Origin: Pedobacter africanus
GTDB lineage: Bacteria > Bacteroidota > Bacteroidia > Sphingobacteriales > Sphingobacteriaceae
DNA length: 64,000 nt
Assembly: GCF_900176535.1 (NCBI RefSeq)
Contig: NZ_FWXT01000003.1
Location: forward strand, 62,001-126,000
Reading direction: 5' to 3'
A program made the translations under genes and the position numbers. Below the pieces are notes generated by a model, which had not been told where the DNA came from, ran no database searches, and saw nothing but the letters and a program-made list of their open reading frames with translations. How positions within the stretch are numbered: position 1 is the first letter of the stretch; each line of letters starts with the position of its first letter. Of this stretch, positions 59,964 to 64,000 are shown piece after piece.

Positions 59964-60181
59964 GATGATTTGATATATAGTTTATCCCTAAACAATCTTT
60001 CACCTAAAATTGTTTGGGGATGAATTTGGCCGGAACCGCACTCCATAAGTATTTTAATGTGCTTGGAAATGGCCGGGCGGCTGATTTCAAAATGCCATGC
60101 AACCGCATTGAGGTTGAGCGATTGATTGCTCAGCAGATCAATGATCTGGCGCCGTGTAGGATCTGTATGATTAAAAACCAA
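59960..60181 (-). pseudogene. ArsR-type regulator, apparently decayed
   Basis: A 73-residue frame with the ArsR core DPTRRQIIDLLSNQSLNLNA, VAWHFEISRPAISKHIKIL, the helix-turn-helix of the group that precedes VOC or SRPBCC genes. Only a TTG start (60181-60179) is available, the residues before DPTRR lack the usual family start, and the C-terminal winged part is cut short after ECG (family length about 105). It is divergent from ligD by 40 bases. Confidence 0.6.
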
Positions 60182-60221
60182 GCCGTTTTTAGATTGTTAA
60201 TTAGTTCTAAAACATTAGTTT

Positions 60222-62873
60222 ATGAGCCTGAAAAAATATAACGAAAAGCGTGACTTTAACAAAACCACCGAACCTAAGGCTGGCAAACCTGCTGCAAGTG
60301 GTAAGCTACAGTTTGTAATCCAGAAGCATGATGCTTCGCGCCTGCACTATGATTTCAGGCTGGAAATGGGAGGTGTGTTGAAAAGCTGGGCAGTACCCAA
60401 AGGCCCTTCTACTGATCCTAAAAACAAACGCCTGGCCATGATGGTAGAAGATCATCCTTTCGATTATAAGAGTTTTGAAGGTATTATTCCCCAAGGTGAA
60501 TATGGGGGCGGAACAGTGATTGTATGGGATGAGGGCACCTATGAACCTATTGAGCAGATTAAGGGGAAAAAAGCCCAGGAGAAGCATCTTTTGCATCAGC
60601 TGCATACCGGGTCATTGAAAATTGTTTTACATGGCCAGAAGCTAAAAGGTGAATATGCATTGGTTAAAACCCATGGCATGGGCGAGAATGGCTGGCTGCT
60701 GATTAAACATAAGGATGAGTATGCTTCCACAGCTGACATCACCAAAAAAGATAAATCTGTGCTTTCTGAAAAGACCATAGCACAAATGGAAAACAGCAGT
60801 GAAAAGGTGTGGAAGAACGGGCATGAAGAAGACCTGATTAAACCGCTGCTTAAAAAGGGGAAAAAAGCAAAAATTCCCATAGGGATGAAACCTATGCTGG
60901 CCACGCTTGTGAATGAGCCTTTTGATGATCCGGAATGGATATATGAAGTGAAATGGGATGGCTACCGTGCTCTGGGCTTCTGCAAAAAGAACGGTGATGT
61001 GCAGTTGCTATCGCGCAACAATAAGCAGTTTAATGAAAAGTTCTATCCCATTTTTGAGTTGCTGCAAAGCTGGAAAATGGACATTGTTGTGGACGGTGAA
61101 ATTCTTGTGATCAATGATAAGGGGGTTTCGAAGTTTGGCGATTTACAAAACTGGAGAAGTGAGGCGGATGGGGAACTGGTGTATTATGTGTTCGACCTGA
61201 TTTGGTTTGATGGTAAAGACTATACACAGCTTCCCTTAATGGAACGGCAGAAAATCCTGGCTGCAGTTTTACCCCAAAATGATGACCGTATAAGGTTGAG
61301 CAAGGTATTTGAGGCCAAGGGGACTGAATTTTTTGAGGCTGCAACAAAAATGGGCCTGGAAGGGATTATCGCTAAAAAAGCAAACAGTTTATATGCAAAA
61401 AATGCCCGTTCAGCTGAATGGCTGAAAATTAAAGTAAACCAGCGCCAGGAAGTGGTAATTGCTGGTTTTACAAAAAACGAAGGAACCTCCAAAAAGTTTA
61501 GTTCATTGCTGCTGGGCATTTATGAGAACGGGAATTTGCAGTATGTAGGCAAGGTAGGAACCGGTTTTAACGATAAGGCCCAGCGGGAAATGATGGCCCA
61601 GTTTGAACCGCTGATTATCAACAAAAGCCCTTTTCCGGAAGTACCGGATGTGAACAAACCTTCACGGTTTCGCCCTAACCCGCCTAAAGCCAAGGCAACA
61701 TGGCTTAAACCGGAACTGGTCTGCGAAGTGAGCTTTGCCGAGGTAACCAGCGACGGTGTTTTCCGTCATCCTTCTTTTGAGGGGATGCGAACAGATAAGA
61801 AAGCCAAAGATGTGCTGAGGGAGGCCCCGGTTGAAACCAAAGCAATTGTTGAATCGGAACTGCCTGATGAGCACGAAACTCAGCCGGTGCAGAAAGACCG
61901 GCATGCTGGGGCAATCAGGCCGCCGAAAGCTACCGGGCGCAAAACCTTACTGAACCCTAAAGACGAAACCCAGGTGCGTAAAATAAACGGTCATGAATTG
62001 AAATTTACGCATTTGAGCAAACTTTACTGGCCGGAAGATAAGGTGAGCAAACGCGATATGTTTAATTATTATTACCAGGTAGCTGGCTACATTTTGCCCT
62101 ACCTGAAAGACCGGCCGATGTCCTTGAACCGATTTCCGGGCGGTATACATTCCAAAGGTTTTTACCAGAAAGATGTGAAAGGTAAGGCTCCGGACTGGGC
62201 AGAGACTTTTCCTTACACCACAGGCGATGGGGAGGAAAAGGAGTATTTGCTGGGAAATAATGAAGCTGCTTTGCTTTGGATGGCCTCTTTAGGTTGTATT
62301 GAAATGAACCCCTGGTTTTCAAGAAGACAATCTCCCGACAACCCGGATTATTGCGTGATAGACCTTGACCCCGACAAGAACACCTTTGACCAGGTTATTG
62401 AAGTGGCCAGGATGGTAAAGGAGGTGCTTGACCAGATGGGCGTACCTTGTTATGTCAAGACTTCCGGATCAACAGGTATGCATGTGTATATCCCCCTGGG
62501 TGCTAAATACACTTACGACCAGTCGCAGATGTTTGCTAAAATTATTGTGAACCTGGTACACCAGCAGGTGCCGGAGTTTACCAGCCTGGAAAGAATGGTG
62601 GATAGCCGTAAGGGGAAGATGTACCTGGATTTTCTGCAGAACAGGCCTGGCGCTACTATTGCAGGGCCATATTCTTTACGCCCTAAGCCGGGCGCTACGG
62701 TATCTATGCCGCTGGACTGGGACGAAGTAAAGCCCGGGATGAAAATGATGGACTTTACAATTTTTAATGCGCTGGACCGGCTTAAAGAAACAGGCGATCT
62801 TTTTAAAGGGGTGCTGGGCAAAGGCATTGACCTTACCAAGGCGATCAATAAGGCCAAAGCCGTGTTTGGGTGA
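60222..62873 (+). CDS. ligD: LigD: ATP-dependent DNA ligase / 3'-phosphoesterase / primase-polymerase for NHEJ
   Basis: An 883-residue three-domain enzyme of bacterial non-homologous end joining. Phosphoesterase domain at about 1-180 with HDASRLHYDFRLEMGGVLKS (H36, H42, D44) and EDHPFDY (H78). Ligase domain at about 220-525 with nucleotidyl lysine K244 in EVKWDGYRALGF and EGIIAKK. Primase-polymerase at about 590-883 with YYYQVAGYILPYLKDRPMSL, catalytic DLDPD (D714-D718), KTSGSTGMHVYIPL and YLDFLQN (D803). All catalytic residues are present. Normally works with Ku, which is not seen in the window. Confidence 0.97.
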   Translation: MSLKKYNEKRDFNKTTEPKAGKPAASGKLQFVIQKHDASRLHYDFRLEMGGVLKSWAVPKGPSTDPKNKRLAMMVEDHPFDYKSFEGIIPQGEYGGGTVIVWDEGTYEPIEQIKGKKAQEKHLLHQLHTGSLKIVLHGQKLKGEYALVKTHGMGENGWLLIKHKDEYASTADITKKDKSVLSEKTIAQMENSSEKVWKNGHEEDLIKPLLKKGKKAKIPIGMKPMLATLVNEPFDDPEWIYEVKWDGYRALGFCKKNGDVQLLSRNNKQFNEKFYPIFELLQSWKMDIVVDGEILVINDKGVSKFGDLQNWRSEADGELVYYVFDLIWFDGKDYTQLPLMERQKILAAVLPQNDDRIRLSKVFEAKGTEFFEAATKMGLEGIIAKKANSLYAKNARSAEWLKIKVNQRQEVVIAGFTKNEGTSKKFSSLLLGIYENGNLQYVGKVGTGFNDKAQREMMAQFEPLIINKSPFPEVPDVNKPSRFRPNPPKAKATWLKPELVCEVSFAEVTSDGVFRHPSFEGMRTDKKAKDVLREAPVETKAIVESELPDEHETQPVQKDRHAGAIRPPKATGRKTLLNPKDETQVRKINGHELKFTHLSKLYWPEDKVSKRDMFNYYYQVAGYILPYLKDRPMSLNRFPGGIHSKGFYQKDVKGKAPDWAETFPYTTGDGEEKEYLLGNNEAALLWMASLGCIEMNPWFSRRQSPDNPDYCVIDLDPDKNTFDQVIEVARMVKEVLDQMGVPCYVKTSGSTGMHVYIPLGAKYTYDQSQMFAKIIVNLVHQQVPEFTSLERMVDSRKGKMYLDFLQNRPGATIAGPYSLRPKPGATVSMPLDWDEVKPGMKMMDFTIFNALDRLKETGDLFKGVLGKGIDLTKAINKAKAVFG

Positions 62874-62942
62874 CCTACAAAGCGCTATTGATTTTTAGAA
62901 GCGAGATAAAAAAGAGTAGATTTAAGCCTCAATTTATCCGAT

Positions 62943-64000
62943 ATGGCAAAACATTTTACGCCTACTGATCTTGCAGCTTTTGTGTACGCTGAGTTACAGC
63001 GCTCGAAAATAAAGGAAGAAAAACCCAGCGAGGCTATTTTAAAGGAGTTGTTTAATACTTTATATTATACCAGCCTGCAAACAGAAGAGGGGCAGTACAT
63101 CAAAGTTACCGTTACCTTATTGGATCATCGATCTATAGAAAGAGATGAACCGGTACAGCACGATAACTGGAATTTCTTTGCTTTTGAGCAGCCGATAGAA
63201 TTTTCTATAAAAAATCTGGTTAAGCTCTCTAAAGCTGCAGACCCCTGGAGTTCTACGCTGTCTGTTCATTATGATGAAAATCATAAGCTTTTTATTTATG
63301 GAATGATTGACCAGACCTATCATTACCAGAGTTACCTGAATTATGAACAGGACGATAAACCACCTTATCCGGGTATAATTCAGACCATGATCAATGGTAT
63401 CGGGATCCTAAATGTAATGCTGGATTATCATCCGGTAGCCACGCTGAACCAGAATTCCCTGGTTAAATTATATCCGAATGTGTTTGAATATGGGCCGGTT
63501 TCAGATTTCATCCGAAAGAAAACGATATACAGTAAATCTTTTATTGAAAAGAAAGTAGGGCATGACCTAAGTGCTGATGATGCGGCTGTATACAATGACA
63601 TCATATTTGAGTATGTGATCCAGTCCATTAGCCGGATTTTGCTTAAAATAAAAACTTACCATCATGGGGGCGCGATATTGATAACAAAAGATTTTGTAAG
63701 CGATCTGACTACCAAATACCAATTGGAATATAACCGGATTGAATCGGCAATTTTACATATTCTGACCAGTGTAACGGATAACGATTTGCTGTTGGACGAG
63801 ATCAAAATGTATAAACGGAAGAAACGCGACATTCCTTCAGTGCTCCACGACGAGTTTAATGAGAACGCACTGGAAATTGAAGACAGCTATAATGAGCTGA
63901 TTGGTGCTGTACGCTTTGTATCTTCTTTAAGCTGTGTAGATGGTTTGGTAGTTTTGTCGCCTCATTTAAATGTGCATGGATTTGGAGCAGTTATCAATGA
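62943..64000 (+). CDS. DACNV-like probable sensor protein, cut by the right edge
   Basis: A frame from ATG 62943 open to the window end (over 350 residues, no stop). It resembles Bacteroidota proteins annotated as probable sensor domain DACNV, relatives of the diadenylate cyclase fold: YHHGGAILITKDFVSDLTTK, VDGLVVLSPHLNVHGFGAVI near the end matches the DGxxxxS...GFGAxI part. The N-terminal 300 residues show a start MAKHFTPTDLAAFVYAELQR and helical-beta alternation. Whether it makes or senses a cyclic nucleotide is unknown. It is 69 bases after ligD. Confidence 0.6.
   Translation, partial: MAKHFTPTDLAAFVYAELQRSKIKEEKPSEAILKELFNTLYYTSLQTEEGQYIKVTVTLLDHRSIERDEPVQHDNWNFFAFEQPIEFSIKNLVKLSKAADPWSSTLSVHYDENHKLFIYGMIDQTYHYQSYLNYEQDDKPPYPGIIQTMINGIGILNVMLDYHPVATLNQNSLVKLYPNVFEYGPVSDFIRKKTIYSKSFIEKKVGHDLSADDAAVYNDIIFEYVIQSISRILLKIKTYHHGGAILITKDFVSDLTTKYQLEYNRIESAILHILTSVTDNDLLLDEIKMYKRKKRDIPSVLHDEFNENALEIEDSYNELIGAVRFVSSLSCVDGLVVLSPHLNVHGFGAVIN

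Noticed and set aside
1..64000. CRISPR array, tRNA, rRNA, transposase or integrase
   Set aside because: No regularly spaced repeats of CRISPR length, no cloverleaf or rRNA sequence and no transposase or integrase motif were seen; the only phased repeats (17692-17734) are too short and too close for CRISPR.

Overview
The window reads as chromosomal DNA of a Bacteroidota bacterium, most likely a Sphingobacteriaceae member of the Pedobacter type. The evidence is the gene content: SusC/SusD outer-membrane pairs under ECF sigma/FecR control, a LytTR two-component system, PorT-like and TonB-dependent barrels, weak or absent Shine-Dalgarno sites, and several TAnnTTTG-type promoter elements. No tRNA, rRNA, CRISPR array, insertion sequence or phage module was recognised. 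Assignments come from reading motifs by eye, without database searches.

Layout. (1) 1-10,700: a leftward ECF sigma/FecR pair (FecR cut by the edge) sits back to back with a complete rightward transport locus: sigma, FecR, hairpin, SusC with STN domain, SusD, and a large secreted protein with two thioredoxin domains. (2) 10,800-18,700: a CPA1 Na+/H+ antiporter, a GH29 alpha-L-fucosidase, a TauE/SafE exporter, a small CBS-like protein divergent from a MocR-type regulator, an unrecognised 261-residue protein, a gene-poor stretch with 11-bp repeats, and a DinB-like protein. (3) 18,800-26,850: a second sigma/FecR/hairpin/SusC/SusD locus, ending in a phosphoesterase that lacks its N-terminal metal-binding half. 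(4) 26,840-31,602: a leftward block with a LytS/LytTR two-component pair, a TonB-dependent receptor and two small envelope genes; the same 32-bp element lies upstream of both the kinase gene and the receptor gene. (5) 31,714-36,145: a tight leftward operon ppgK-gnd-zwf-pgl for the oxidative pentose phosphate pathway. (6) 36,250-42,800: small secreted proteins, a DUF4382 lipoprotein, a basic Pro-rich peptide, a beta-barrel, an OmpR-type two-component pair and a thioredoxin-like protein.

(7) 42,900-62,900 resembles a stress-response neighbourhood: DUF2383 and DUF892 ferritin-like proteins, a NarL-type regulator, two PAS kinases, an ECF sigma, an RpoD-like alternative sigma, an Lrp regulator, a TspO-like membrane protein, an SDR dehydrogenase, KTSC and DUF6496 small proteins, and LigD, the end-joining ligase/primase. 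No Ku gene is in the window. The right edge cuts a protein resembling the DACNV probable-sensor family.

How the parts work together. The sigma/FecR/SusCD loci are probably substrate-induced uptake systems, in which the SusC STN domain signals through FecR to the sigma factor. The LytTR pair probably regulates itself and the neighbouring TonB receptor. The pentose phosphate operon supplies NADPH from glucose phosphorylated with polyphosphate. The most testable new observations are the shared LytTR operator, the 11-bp helically phased repeats, the half-deleted phosphoesterase, and several small or decayed genes.
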